Origin: Endomicrobium sp.
GTDB taxonomy: Bacteria; Elusimicrobiota; Endomicrobiia; Endomicrobiales; Endomicrobiaceae
Direction: 5' to 3'
Length of the DNA stretch: 11,347 nucleotides
Assembly (NCBI GenBank): GCA_031273645.1
Contig: JAISRM010000039.1
Coordinates: 1-11,347 of the forward strand
Shown here: positions 5,365 to 11,347 of the stretch, in pieces
Position numbering within the stretch: position 1 is the first letter of the stretch
How the letters are laid out: each line of letters opens with the position of its first letter
The notes under the pieces: model-generated
Database searches by the model: none
Told to the model about the DNA's origin: nothing
What the model saw: only the letters and a program-made list of their open reading frames with translations
Made by a program: the position numbers and the translations under genes

Positions 5365-6306
5365 TTACTCTGATTTTTTGTCTGCTTCTCTTCTTTTTTT
5401 ATATTCCGCATTTCGCGCAGCCGCTTCTTGCAAAATTTCATTAAACGGCGGTTTTAGAAATTGATGCCACATTGCAACGTCGTTTAAGAAAGGATATGAC
5501 TTACTTATAGAAGAATTTAGTTGTTGAATATGGCCTATTTTTGTGTCGTCAAAAATATCAGGATCTATTTCTTCATTCACTTTTACAATATAGCTCGTAC
5601 TTTTTTTAAAAGAATCCTCTCCCATTTCTTCAACAAGAATCGGCACATATTTATCATATACTTTTTCAACTTTTTTAACTTCGGCAATTAAGTTAGAATC
5701 TTCTTTTCTCATTATGATATTAGTTTTCTCATCAATAAAATAAACTGTTTTAAAAAGGTTTCCTTGATTGGTGTCTAAATACTTTTCTATAACATAACAA
5801 TTACGGTCTGAAACTTTTTCCATTCTTAAAAATTTGTACTTATGCTCAGAAGAAAGCATATCAGTTTCTTTACCAAGTGTTAAAAGTGTTTCCGCTTCTT
5901 CTTGCGTAAGCGCGCTCTTTTGTCTGGGCGATCCGTTTGATATTGTTATAAGAAATTTACCGTCAAAAATGGTGTGCGCTTGCAAATTTAAAGAAGAAGC
6001 TTTTTGATAAACCGAGATTCTGAATTTATCTTTTTGCCAATAAAATTCTGTGATCATCTCGTTGTTTGCGTCTTTAAGCGCGTCTGAATCTAAAGAAAGC
6101 TCTATCTTTTCAACAGTCTTAATATAAAGAGTTTTGGCATCGGGGAAAGCATACTGCGGCGAAGATATTGCGTTCACAACAATATTTTCAGCTTTTTTTT
6201 CATCTATATTTAAAGCGCCTTCAACGCCAAAAACATTGCCCGCAGAAGCAATAAGCATAAAACAAATTCCTGCCGCAGCTGACTTTGCATAAAAAAGCTT
6301 TTTCAT
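5365..6306 (-). CDS. Secreted protein resembling LolA/outer-membrane lipoprotein-sorting proteins
   Basis: The start is set at 6306, not at the in-frame ATG at 6339. AAGGGGATAAT precedes 6306, and the protein then begins with a Sec signal peptide (MKKLFYAKSAAAGICFMLIASAGNVFG). The mature part (about 285 residues) has alternating strands such as NEMITEFYWQKDKFRISVYQ, HTIFDGKFLITISNG, CYVIEKYLD and TVYFIDEKTNIIMRKE. That order of pairs (a substrate strand, a DGK...NG turn, later IDEKT...RKE) resembles LolA/LolB-fold and outer-membrane lipoprotein-sorting proteins. This is pattern-level only. No lipobox Cys is seen. The C-terminus turns into a charged helix (ILQEAAARNAEYKKRREADKKSE) and appears truncated relative to a longer coiled-coil tail. 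The upstream codons (SFIWRKQGDN) belong to a radical SAM remnant. It could equally be a lineage-specific periplasmic protein. Confidence 0.6.
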   Translation of the reverse strand: MKKLFYAKSAAAGICFMLIASAGNVFGVEGALNIDEKKAENIVVNAISSPQYAFPDAKTLYIKTVEKIELSLDSDALKDANNEMITEFYWQKDKFRISVYQKASSLNLQAHTIFDGKFLITISNGSPRQKSALTQEEAETLLTLGKETDMLSSEHKYKFLRMEKVSDRNCYVIEKYLDTNQGNLFKTVYFIDEKTNIIMRKEDSNLIAEVKKVEKVYDKYVPILVEEMGEDSFKKSTSYIVKVNEEIDPDIFDDTKIGHIQQLNSSISKSYPFLNDVAMWHQFLKPPFNEILQEAAARNAEYKKRREADKKSE

Positions 6307-6384
6307 ATTATCCCCTTGTTTACGCCATATAAAAGACAAACTATTGAGAAAATTTTTAACGTCGCCAAAAGCCGTATTAAATAA
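6307..6384 (-). pseudogene. Radical SAM 3' remnant upstream of the LolA-like gene (copy 1, distal part)
   Basis: In frame with the LolA-like start, the minus strand reads TAFGDVKNFLNSLSFIWRKQ. This resembles TSAFGSFENFINEPLL of the intact radical SAM gene. It also shares GCCAAAAGCCGTA with the remnant at 4500-4514. The leader and extra ATG of the next gene therefore derive from the decayed duplicate. Confidence 0.5.
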
Positions 6385-6399
6385 AGCGCCGAGTGCGCT
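6385..6399 (-). terminator. Degenerate terminator hairpin beside parS site 2
   Basis: AGCGC-CGAGT-GCGCT has a five-base stem, followed on the minus strand by TTTATTTAAT. The T-tract is weaker than at the other copies, so termination here may be poor. Base 6399 is shared with parS. Confidence 0.45.
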
Positions 6400-6414
6400 G
6401 TTTCACGTGAAACA
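6399..6414. promoter_or_regulatory. parS: parS centromere site 2
   Basis: This is a perfect TGTTTCACGTGAAACA, exactly 174 bases from parS site 3 and in the same sequence context, so the two sites arose by tandem duplication. Confidence 0.97.
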
Positions 6415-6436
6415 AAATGCGCTTTAAGAGCCAAAA

Positions 6437-6552
6437 TTATAACATACTGTTTAATTTAATTGCAAGATTTTTAATTCTATGAACTTCTTTTCAATCATTT
6501 ATACTTATATATAAGGAAGAAGCTAATTCATAAAACTGTCAGGGACAGTACC
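6437..6552 (-). pseudogene. Decayed copy of the radical SAM gene 3' end (copy 1)
   Basis: On the minus strand it ends as RIKNLAIKLNSML and TAA, identical in protein to the end of the intact gene (stop at 6751). Upstream, the codon for Trp in NDWEE has become TGA (ND-stop-KE), and TTTTATGAATTAG replaces the codons for FINE. It has no start and is therefore a dead fragment of about 38 codons. It is nearly identical to the copy at 6611-6726 (174-base period). Confidence 0.85.
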
Positions 6553-6573
6553 AAAAAAAGCGCCGAAGGCGCT
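6553..6573 (-). terminator. Strong intrinsic terminator beside parS site 3
   Basis: AGCGCC-TTC-GGCGCT is a perfect six-base stem followed by TTTTTTT on the minus strand. It terminates transcripts that passed the radical SAM gene. The last base of its plus-strand right arm, 6573, is the first of parS. Confidence 0.8.
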
Positions 6574-6588
6574 GTTTCACGTGAAACA
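6573..6588. promoter_or_regulatory. parS: parS centromere site 3
   Basis: This is the third perfect TGTTTCACGTGAAACA. The 22 bases after it (AAATGCGCTTTAAGAGCC...) are shared with site 2. Confidence 0.97.
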
Positions 6589-6610
6589 AAATGCGCTTTA
6601 AGAGCCAAAA

Positions 6611-6726
6611 TTATAACATACTGTTTAATTTAATTGCAAGATTTTTAATTCTGTGAACTTCTTTTCAATCATTTATACTTATATATAAGGAAGAAACTAA
6701 TTCATAAAACTGTCAGGAACAGTACC
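6611..6726 (-). pseudogene. Decayed copy of the radical SAM gene 3' end (copy 2)
   Basis: It is the tandem partner of copy 1 at a 174-base offset, with only a few substitutions (for example GTGAAC versus ATGAAC, and GGAACAGT versus GGGACAGT). It carries the same TGA in place of the Trp codon, so the nonsense change came before the duplication. It lies between the terminator at 6727-6745 and parS site 3. Confidence 0.85.
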
Positions 6727-6745
6727 AAAAAAGCGCCGAGGGCGC
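6727..6745 (-). terminator. Intrinsic terminator of the radical SAM gene
   Basis: On the minus strand, 5 bases after the TAA stop, GCGCC-CTC-GGCGC is followed by TTTTTT. It matches the other hairpins, but here no parS follows: in the two tandem copies parS and about 20 bases stand between the hairpin and the CCAAAATTATAAC stretch. Confidence 0.8.
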
Positions 6746-6750
6746 CAAAA

Positions 6751-8118
6751 TTATAACATGCTGTTTAATTTAATTGCAAGATTTTTAATTCTGTTAATTT
6801 CTTCCCAGTCATTTACATTATATAAAGGATAAACCGATTTGTTTTGAAGAAGAGGCTCGTTTATAAAATTTTCAAAACTGCCGAAGGCGCTTGTGTGAGG
6901 TATGGGGGAATATTGCGAAAGAGAAACCTTGCCGCCATGTTTGTGCGCATATTGTATTGATTCTTCTACATCTTTTAAAGATTGCTGCGGCATGCCCATA
7001 AGCAAATAAATAATATATTGACCTCTTTGAAAGCCTGCCGCGTTCAATATTGCAACCTTTTCTTCAAATATTTGGTTTGACACTTTTGCGCCGGTATTTT
7101 TTTGTATTGAAGGGTTAACGGTTTCAAGGCTAAAACGCGGAGAAATAAAATTTGCCTGTTTCATTAAGCGGGCAAGTTCTAAATCTAAATATCTTAAATG
7201 CAAGCCGTTTGGCGTATGAATGTTTAGTTTCAAATTTGCCGAAATTATTTTTCTTAAAAGAGGTTTAATAACATTATCCGCATTGTAAAGCAGAGCGTCA
7301 TCATAAAAAACTATGTTTTTTATTCCTTTTTGGGCAAAATTTTTTATCTCGTTGAAAACCGTTTCGCAAGATTTAACATAGTATTTGCCTCCTGTCAATA
7401 TATCCTGCGCGCAATATGCGCAGCGAAACGGACATCCTTGTGAAATACGCAAAACGGCATATTGCGTATTTTGATTTGGAGGGTAATAAGGTATGGGGTA
7501 ATCTTTAAAATCGCAGGGAATTGCGGCTTTTATGTTTTTAAGTTTAAAAACATCGTTTAAAGCGCTTAAATTTCCTTTTAAAACAATATCTGCACCGCTT
7601 TTTTGCGCATGCTCAAAACAAAGCGTCGCGTATGCCCCGCCAAGAACAACCGGAACATCGGGAAAAATATTTTTAACAGTTTCAATAGCCTCAAAAACGC
7701 CTAAATACCAATATGTCATGATAGAAGTTACAATAATTAAATCAAACTTTTTGCCGGCAAACTCTTTGCAGGCAAACTCTTTTAAGCGGTTATAAGCAAA
7801 TTCTTTAGGCAAACCGTAACGGCAATAATAGCGGGGAATATTTTTTAAAATGTCGGGTTTTTGAACGCGGGTTTTAATATAATGTCCGCAGCCGTATTCA
7901 TTTGATTTTTGTATAAAATTTTTATTAGCAGAAACTTTGTTTTGTTCAAAATTATCGCAATTTTCTAAAAAATTTCTGTCCATATAATCTAACAAAGTAA
8001 CTTCGCTGCCCTGTTTTTGAAGTATAGAAGTTAAATATAGAAGCCCAAGCGGTTTAGACCAAAGGTCAAAAGCGGCAAAATCATATACCGGAGGATTGAT
8101 AAGCAGCAAATTGTTCAT
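6751..8118 (-). CDS. B12-binding-type radical SAM protein
   Basis: This is a class-B-like radical SAM architecture. The N-terminal Rossmann-type domain (LLLINPP at 4-10, KPLGLLYLTSILQKQG at 22-37, FDLIIVTSIMT at 125-135, VVLGGAYATL at 157-166, GADIVLKG at 175-182) resembles cobalamin-binding domains. The radical SAM barrel has the 4Fe-4S motif CPFRCAYC (Cys229, Cys233, Cys236), then NIVFYDD, NIHTPNGL, FSLETVNP and YLLMGMPQQSLKDV, as in methylthiotransferase and BchE-like enzymes. No DxHxxG is visible, so cobalamin may be absent or bound base-off without His. The product is unknown; family members carry out methyl transfer, ring formation or sulfur insertion. The residues 107-124 stretch contains a short internal repeat (KEFAxxK). 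The start has only a weak Shine-Dalgarno. It is apparently transcribed alone, with its own terminator, and its 3' end has been copied three times downstream. Confidence 0.88.
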   Translation of the reverse strand: MNNLLLINPPVYDFAAFDLWSKPLGLLYLTSILQKQGSEVTLLDYMDRNFLENCDNFEQNKVSANKNFIQKSNEYGCGHYIKTRVQKPDILKNIPRYYCRYGLPKEFAYNRLKEFACKEFAGKKFDLIIVTSIMTYWYLGVFEAIETVKNIFPDVPVVLGGAYATLCFEHAQKSGADIVLKGNLSALNDVFKLKNIKAAIPCDFKDYPIPYYPPNQNTQYAVLRISQGCPFRCAYCAQDILTGGKYYVKSCETVFNEIKNFAQKGIKNIVFYDDALLYNADNVIKPLLRKIISANLKLNIHTPNGLHLRYLDLELARLMKQANFISPRFSLETVNPSIQKNTGAKVSNQIFEEKVAILNAAGFQRGQYIIYLLMGMPQQSLKDVEESIQYAHKHGGKVSLSQYSPIPHTSAFGSFENFINEPLLQNKSVYPLYNVNDWEEINRIKNLAIKLNSML

Positions 8119-8136
8119 TTTTTTATAAATTCCAAA

Positions 8137-8185
8137 CAGACTTCGTCTGTTTTATGGTACGGCCTGTGTCCGCAGACTTCGTCTG
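8137..8185. repeat. Two CAGACTTCGTCTG hairpins upstream of the radical SAM gene
   Basis: Perfect copies lie at 8137-8149 and 8173-8185 with TTTTATGG after the first, the same flank as at 1557-1564. They lie 19 bases from the radical SAM ATG, so they form part of its leader or promoter region. Confidence 0.85.
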
Positions 8186-8196
8186 CTTTTAAGTTT

Positions 8197-8274
8197 GTCA
8201 ATTCCCGCGTTTTTAAAAGAAATAATGTTAGAGGCTATATTAATATTAAACATGGATTCCCGTTTTCATGGGAC
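8197..8274. repeat. MITE-like element, internally deleted copy D
   Basis: It starts GTCAATTCCCGCGTTTTTAA, jumps straight to the AAGAAATAATGTTA core, and ends ATTCCCGTTTTCATGGGAC. The middle third found in copies A-C is missing. The right end runs into a CAGACTTCGTCTG hairpin (8274-8286) instead of AATGAC. Confidence 0.65.
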
Positions 8275-8293
8275 AGACTTCGTCTGTGTTTTT

Positions 8294-8493
8294 GTCATTC
8301 CCGCGTTTTTAATATTTTTTATTCCTTAGCAGCCTGCGCCCAAATGTTTTTATCGGGTGGGAATCCATGTTTGCTAAAAAATTCTCTCAGACAGCCTTCG
8401 GCTGTTTTATAAAAACAGACGAAGACTGAAAAGAAATAATGTTAGAGACTATTATTAATATTAAACATGGATTCCCGCTTTCGCGGGAATGAC
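8294..8493. repeat. MITE-like element, copy C, with nested hairpins
   Basis: The outer ends are GTCATTCCC and GGGAATGAC. The right end is intact (ATTCCC-GCTTTCGC-GGGAAT). The interior between AAAAAATTC and AAGAAATAATGTTA, which is a T-rich stretch in copies A and B, here holds CAGCC-TTC-GGCTG (8392-8404), the TTTTATAAAA link, and a mismatched CAGAC-GAA-GACTG (8416-8428). Confidence 0.75.
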
Positions 8494-8626
8494 AAACCTT
8501 GTAAAAACGACAGACACAAACAAAACAGACACTGACCGCCAATCCCATAAAACAGGCGAAGCCTGTCCCATTTTCATGGGAATGACAAACCTTGTAAAAA
8601 CGACAGGCACAAACAAAACAGACTGT
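8480..8626. repeat. Direct repeat, 93-bp period
   Basis: GGGAATGACAAACCTTGTAA and the following ACGACAGRCACAAACAAAACAGAC occur twice (about 8485-8530 and 8578-8623). A CAGGC-GAA-GCCTG hairpin (8553-8565) and a further GGGAAT arm lie between them. The block is an elongated right end of copy C and is not coding. Confidence 0.75.
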
Positions 8627-8641
8627 GTCGTGTTCATAAAA

Positions 8642-8667
8642 CAGGCGCAGCCTGCAGGCGAAGCCTG
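8642..8667. repeat. Two abutting hairpins at the stop codon of the TMTC-like gene
   Basis: CAGGC-GCA-GCCTG (8642-8654) and CAGGC-GAA-GCCTG (8655-8667) adjoin. On the minus strand the TAG stop (8668-8670) touches the first base of the hairpin, and the pair ends in TTTTAT. They may serve as a weak terminator or an mRNA 3' end stabilizer. Confidence 0.85.
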
Positions 8668-10413
8668 CTAATTAAAAAACTTTATTGTGGCCGGTTTATT
8701 TTTTACATATCCGTATTTAACGTATTCTTTAAATTCCCGTTCAAGCCTTTGTTTTTCATTATAGGCAAATCTATGGGTGGGATAAACAGATAAAAATTTT
8801 TGCAGTTCCTGTATGGCATAAGCATACATATTATAATATTCGTATATGCCCGCTTTTATCAAAAATATGCCAGGATCTCTTTTCATTGCATACAAATAAT
8901 CAAGATTTTCAATAGCAAGCGTGAGATTGCCCCCTAAAGCATAAACTTTTGAGCGGAAAAAGTATAATATTTCAGTTTTTTCGTACTGTTTGTTAAATCT
9001 TATCGCATCGTTAATATTGCGCAGAGCTTCTTTATAATCGCCTTTGTGCATGTTGATAATTGCAAGATTAAAATAAGCGTCTGCGTCTAAAGGGTCTTTC
9101 TCAAGAAAAGCAAGACTGTACTGCTGCGCTTCTTCGTACTTGCCTTTTCTTATAAGTTCCCCGACAAACATGCTTTGCGGTATAGGGTTTATCTGCGTGT
9201 ATTTTCTAACTGAATATTCTGATAAAGTTTCAATATCGCCCCACAGCAAAACCCTGTTATTAGTATATACAGCCATAACCAAAAAAAGAATAAAAATGGC
9301 AAAATACATTGATTTTTCAATTAATTTGCTGTTTGTAATTTTAATGATTTTCGTTACCGTTATAACCGCGCAGAAAAATAAGCCAAGATATGGAATATAT
9401 GTATATCTGTCAGCCGGAATTCCTAAACCAAACCGGATGATATTTAAAACCGGAAGTATAGAAATTGAAAAAAACATTATCCCAAAAAACACGGCTTTTC
9501 TTTTTTTAATAAAACTCCATATTAACGCAAAAACCGTTAAAGGATAGACAAAAAATGCGGCGGTTTTATAAAAAGGAAAAGCTTCAACCCCAGAAGGATA
9601 AACGTAAGACAAATTTAACGGTAAAAAGAATTTAACTATATAAAAAGAGTATTGCAGAAAAACCGCTTTTAAGCTGCCGGTCGCGTTTTTCATTAACAGT
9701 TCTTCTAAAGAAAAATCTCTTGCAAAAATCGTTATCAAAACAAAAAGACCTATCAGAACAAAAAAAGCCGCTTTATCTTTTATTTTAATTTCGTTTTTAA
9801 ACGCGTAATCGTAAAGAATAAACATAAAAGGAAGAGTTACGACCATCGGTTTAGAATACATGGCCGCCGCGGTAAACAAAAGAGAAAAACAATAAGGAGC
9901 TATTTTATATTTACCGTTGCGCGCATACAAAACATAAAAAATAAATCCTAACATATAGAAAAAAGAGCTTAACAGATCTTTTCTGGCCGACACCCATGCC
10001 ACGTCTTCAACGTTTGTCGGAAACAGAGCAAACAGTAAAGTTACAAAAAAGGCCGTTTTCATACTTTTGGTAATCAAATAAAATAAAAGCAGCACCAAAA
10101 GCACGTTCCACACATGCAAAACGACGTTTGTCGCATGAAAAACGTAAGGGGTTGCTTTGCCGCCTGATATCGCGGCGTCAATGCCGAAAGATATGTTTAC
10201 AAGCGGATGGTATAATTGCAGTTTGCCTTCGCTGAAATATCTTTTAACGGATTTAAAATCAAGTTTATAAGGGCGCTGTTTGCCGTCGTAAATTAAAGAC
10301 AGATCGTCGAGATTTATAAAATCGTTATTGACGGTTTTTAAATATAACGACAACGATATGACAGCCAGAAAAATTACGGCAAAAATATAAATTTTACTTT
10401 TTATAAAGTTCAT
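8668..10413 (-). CDS. TMTC-like GT-C glycosyltransferase with C-terminal TPR repeats
   Basis: This is a polytopic membrane protein of 581 residues with about ten hydrophobic segments over residues 8-385. Next comes a soluble part with about four TPR-like helix pairs (about 412-560, for example GKYEEAQQYSLAFLEKDPLDADAYFNLAI in two segments). The first periplasmic loop carries FINLDD (32-37), the Asp-Asp of GT-C enzymes that use polyprenyl-phosphate sugars. VEDVAWVSARKDLLS (135-149) and ADRYTYIPYLGLF (334-346) are hallmarks of the TMTC family, whose animal members O-mannosylate proteins. I infer transfer of a lipid-linked sugar to a protein outside the membrane, with the TPRs binding the acceptor. 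The acceptor and sugar are not known. It starts 21 bases after the HAD gene with GGGTGA upstream, so the two form an operon. The stop codon abuts a repeat hairpin. Confidence 0.85.
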   Translation of the reverse strand: MNFIKSKIYIFAVIFLAVISLSLYLKTVNNDFINLDDLSLIYDGKQRPYKLDFKSVKRYFSEGKLQLYHPLVNISFGIDAAISGGKATPYVFHATNVVLHVWNVLLVLLLFYLITKSMKTAFFVTLLFALFPTNVEDVAWVSARKDLLSSFFYMLGFIFYVLYARNGKYKIAPYCFSLLFTAAAMYSKPMVVTLPFMFILYDYAFKNEIKIKDKAAFFVLIGLFVLITIFARDFSLEELLMKNATGSLKAVFLQYSFYIVKFFLPLNLSYVYPSGVEAFPFYKTAAFFVYPLTVFALIWSFIKKRKAVFFGIMFFSISILPVLNIIRFGLGIPADRYTYIPYLGLFFCAVITVTKIIKITNSKLIEKSMYFAIFILFLVMAVYTNNRVLLWGDIETLSEYSVRKYTQINPIPQSMFVGELIRKGKYEEAQQYSLAFLEKDPLDADAYFNLAIINMHKGDYKEALRNINDAIRFNKQYEKTEILYFFRSKVYALGGNLTLAIENLDYLYAMKRDPGIFLIKAGIYEYYNMYAYAIQELQKFLSVYPTHRFAYNEKQRLEREFKEYVKYGYVKNKPATIKFFN

Positions 10414-10434
10414 TGTTTATTATTCACCCATGTC

Positions 10435-11160
10435 CTAAAATTTGCCGCGCCGATGCGGTTGTTTCATAAGATGTTTTAAAAGTTCGGCATGGCTGTTATA
10501 AATTTTGTCTGCTTCGCTCAAATATTCTTTAGAAAGGCTTGTAGTTATAACAACGCAATACATGCCTGCGGCTTTTGCCGCCCTGATTCCGTAAGGAGCG
10601 TTTTCTATAACAAAACAGCTGCGCGGGTTAAGAGAGAGCTTTTTTGCCGCAAGAAGATACGAGTCAGGAAAAGGTTTTCCCTTTTTTACCATATCGCCGG
10701 CAACTTTTGTGTCAAAAAGAGAATATATTTCTTTAGGAAGCATTTTTTTTGCTTCTTCAAGCGAAGAACCGGTTACCAGCCCTATTAAAAAACCGCGATT
10801 TTTTAATAATTTTATTATATCGGTAACGCCGTCAAAAATATAGCGTTTAAAATATTTTGCAAAAAGTTTCTGCCTGTTTAAAAATATTTTGCGCGCCGTT
10901 TTTTCGGAAAGAGGTTTGCCTTCGCGTTTGAAAGCAAAACGTATAACTTTATCCCACTTAGCGCCTTCCATAGCAAAAATATCGGCCGGAGCGACCCTGA
11001 CATTATATTTTCTTAAAACTTCAAACCACGATATAAAATGGTACGGCATAGAATCCACTATAATCCCGTCCATATCAAAAAGAACAGCCAGTCTTCGACT
11101 GTTTTTTGACGACGCTTTTGGCGAAGCTGTTTTAAACTTTTTATCAAAATTTTTATTCAT
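10435..11160 (-). CDS. HAD-superfamily phosphatase or beta-phosphoglucomutase-like enzyme
   Basis: HAD subfamily I with an alpha-helical cap. Motif I is LFDMDGIIVDS (27-37; nucleophile Asp29, acid/base Asp31). Motif II is VTGSS (129-133), motif III has KKGKPFPDSY (159-168; Lys162), and motif IV is VIENAPYGIRAAKAAGM (184-200; Glu186, with Asn187 in place of the more common Asp). These are typical of beta-phosphoglucomutase, sugar-phosphatase and phosphoglycolate-phosphatase relatives; the substrate cannot be assigned. Being directly upstream of the glycosyltransferase suggests a role in sugar-phosphate supply. The first 25 residues (Lys/Ser rich) precede the usual start and include SRRLA encoded by a repeat hairpin at 11089-11101. 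No Shine-Dalgarno is seen before the ATG at 11160, and no better in-frame start lies nearer the HAD motif. The length of 241 is slightly long for the family. Confidence 0.88.
   Translation of the reverse strand: MNKNFDKKFKTASPKASSKNSRRLAVLFDMDGIIVDSMPYHFISWFEVLRKYNVRVAPADIFAMEGAKWDKVIRFAFKREGKPLSEKTARKIFLNRQKLFAKYFKRYIFDGVTDIIKLLKNRGFLIGLVTGSSLEEAKKMLPKEIYSLFDTKVAGDMVKKGKPFPDSYLLAAKKLSLNPRSCFVIENAPYGIRAAKAAGMYCVVITTSLSKEYLSEADKIYNSHAELLKHLMKQPHRRGKF
11089..11101. repeat. Hairpin CAGTC-TTC-GACTG inside the HAD coding region
   Basis: The perfect palindrome encodes residues 20-24 of the HAD protein (end of Asn, then Ser-Arg-Arg-Leu). The same 13-mer stands just upstream of the gene at 11176-11188. 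Confidence 0.85.
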
Positions 11161-11175
11161 ATATTTTACTGTCTC

Positions 11176-11234
11176 CAGTCTTCGACTGTATTTTTAACAG
11201 ACTTCGTCTGTGTTCATAAAACAGGCGAAGCCTG
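11176..11234. repeat. Three hairpins upstream of the HAD gene
   Basis: CAGTC-TTC-GACTG (11176-11188), CAGAC-TTC-GTCTG (11198-11210) and CAGGC-GAA-GCCTG (11222-11234) are three stem variants in 59 bases, the last in opposite loop orientation. They fill the leader of the HAD-glycosyltransferase operon. Confidence 0.88.
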
Positions 11235-11248
11235 TCGTCTTTCAGTTT

Positions 11249-11347
11249 GTCATTCCCATGAAAATGGGAATCCATGTTTACTAAAAAAATCTTTTTACAT
11301 TTTGTTTTTAAAAGAAATAATGTTAAAAACTGTATTAATATTAAAAA
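11249..11347. repeat. MITE-like element, copy E, cut by the window edge
   Basis: It begins with an uninterrupted left arm, GTCATTCCCATGAAAATGGG followed by AATCCATGTTTA, which is the reverse complement pattern of the right end of copy C (8463-8493). It continues through the AT-rich core to the last base. This copy shows what the left end looks like without the 45-base split seen in A and B. Confidence 0.75.

Noticed and set aside
6307..6339. Start of the LolA-like gene at 6339
   Set aside because: The extra 11 residues would hide the signal peptide and derive from the radical SAM remnant; the ATG at 6306 has AAGGGG before it and begins a clean signal peptide.
8489..8671. 60-codon plus-strand open frame with a repeated MTNLVKTT peptide
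   Set aside because: It is a translation of the 93-bp direct repeat, with no ribosome binding site.
9140..9547. 135-codon plus-strand open frame opposite the glycosyltransferase
   Set aside because: It is antisense to a well-supported membrane protein, and its hydrophobic content mirrors the TM codons on the other strand.

Overview
All nine genes here lie on the minus strand. The low G+C, AT-rich spacers and gene set suggest an anaerobic, Gram-negative-type bacterium. The surface protein with Pmp-like GGA/FxxN repeats and the dense hairpin repeats would fit Elusimicrobiota (Endomicrobium-like), but I have no marker gene, so this is a guess at about 0.45.

Layout from left to right. 1-510: the N-terminus of a secreted repeat-rich surface protein, cut by the window edge. 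831-1487: aat (leucyl/phenylalanyl-tRNA-protein transferase). 1488-2340: about 0.85 kb of non-coding repeats (short CAGNC-GAA-GNCTG hairpins, a 40-bp triplication, and a MITE-like element with dRS3-like ends). 2346-2425: AT-rich DNA with two DnaA-box-like sites. 2579-4362: parB and parA, in the order parA then parB on the transcribed strand. 4409-4550: a dyad, a gene remnant, a terminator and a canonical parS. 4614-5120: an FMN split-barrel protein with an added signal peptide. 5199-6306: a secreted LolA-like protein followed by a frameshifted coiled-coil tail. 6385-6745: two more canonical parS sites, each in a tandem copy of the 3' end of the next gene. 6751-8118: a radical SAM protein. 8137-8667: a second repeat block. 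8668-11160: a HAD phosphatase/mutase and a TMTC-like GT-C glycosyltransferase with TPRs, probably an operon. 11176-11347: a third repeat block running off the edge.

Two stories stand out. First, chromosome partitioning: parA, parB and three perfect TGTTTCACGTGAAACA sites lie within 4 kb. The parS sites travel with decayed copies of the radical SAM gene's 3' end, and each overlaps a terminator hairpin by one base. Second, a hairpin family of the form CAG-N-C-GAA-G-N'-CTG occurs in all four compensated versions (N = A, G, C, T). It has entered coding sequence: it supplies the last 11 codons of parA and part of the N-terminus of the HAD gene. No tRNA, rRNA, CRISPR array or transposase gene was seen.
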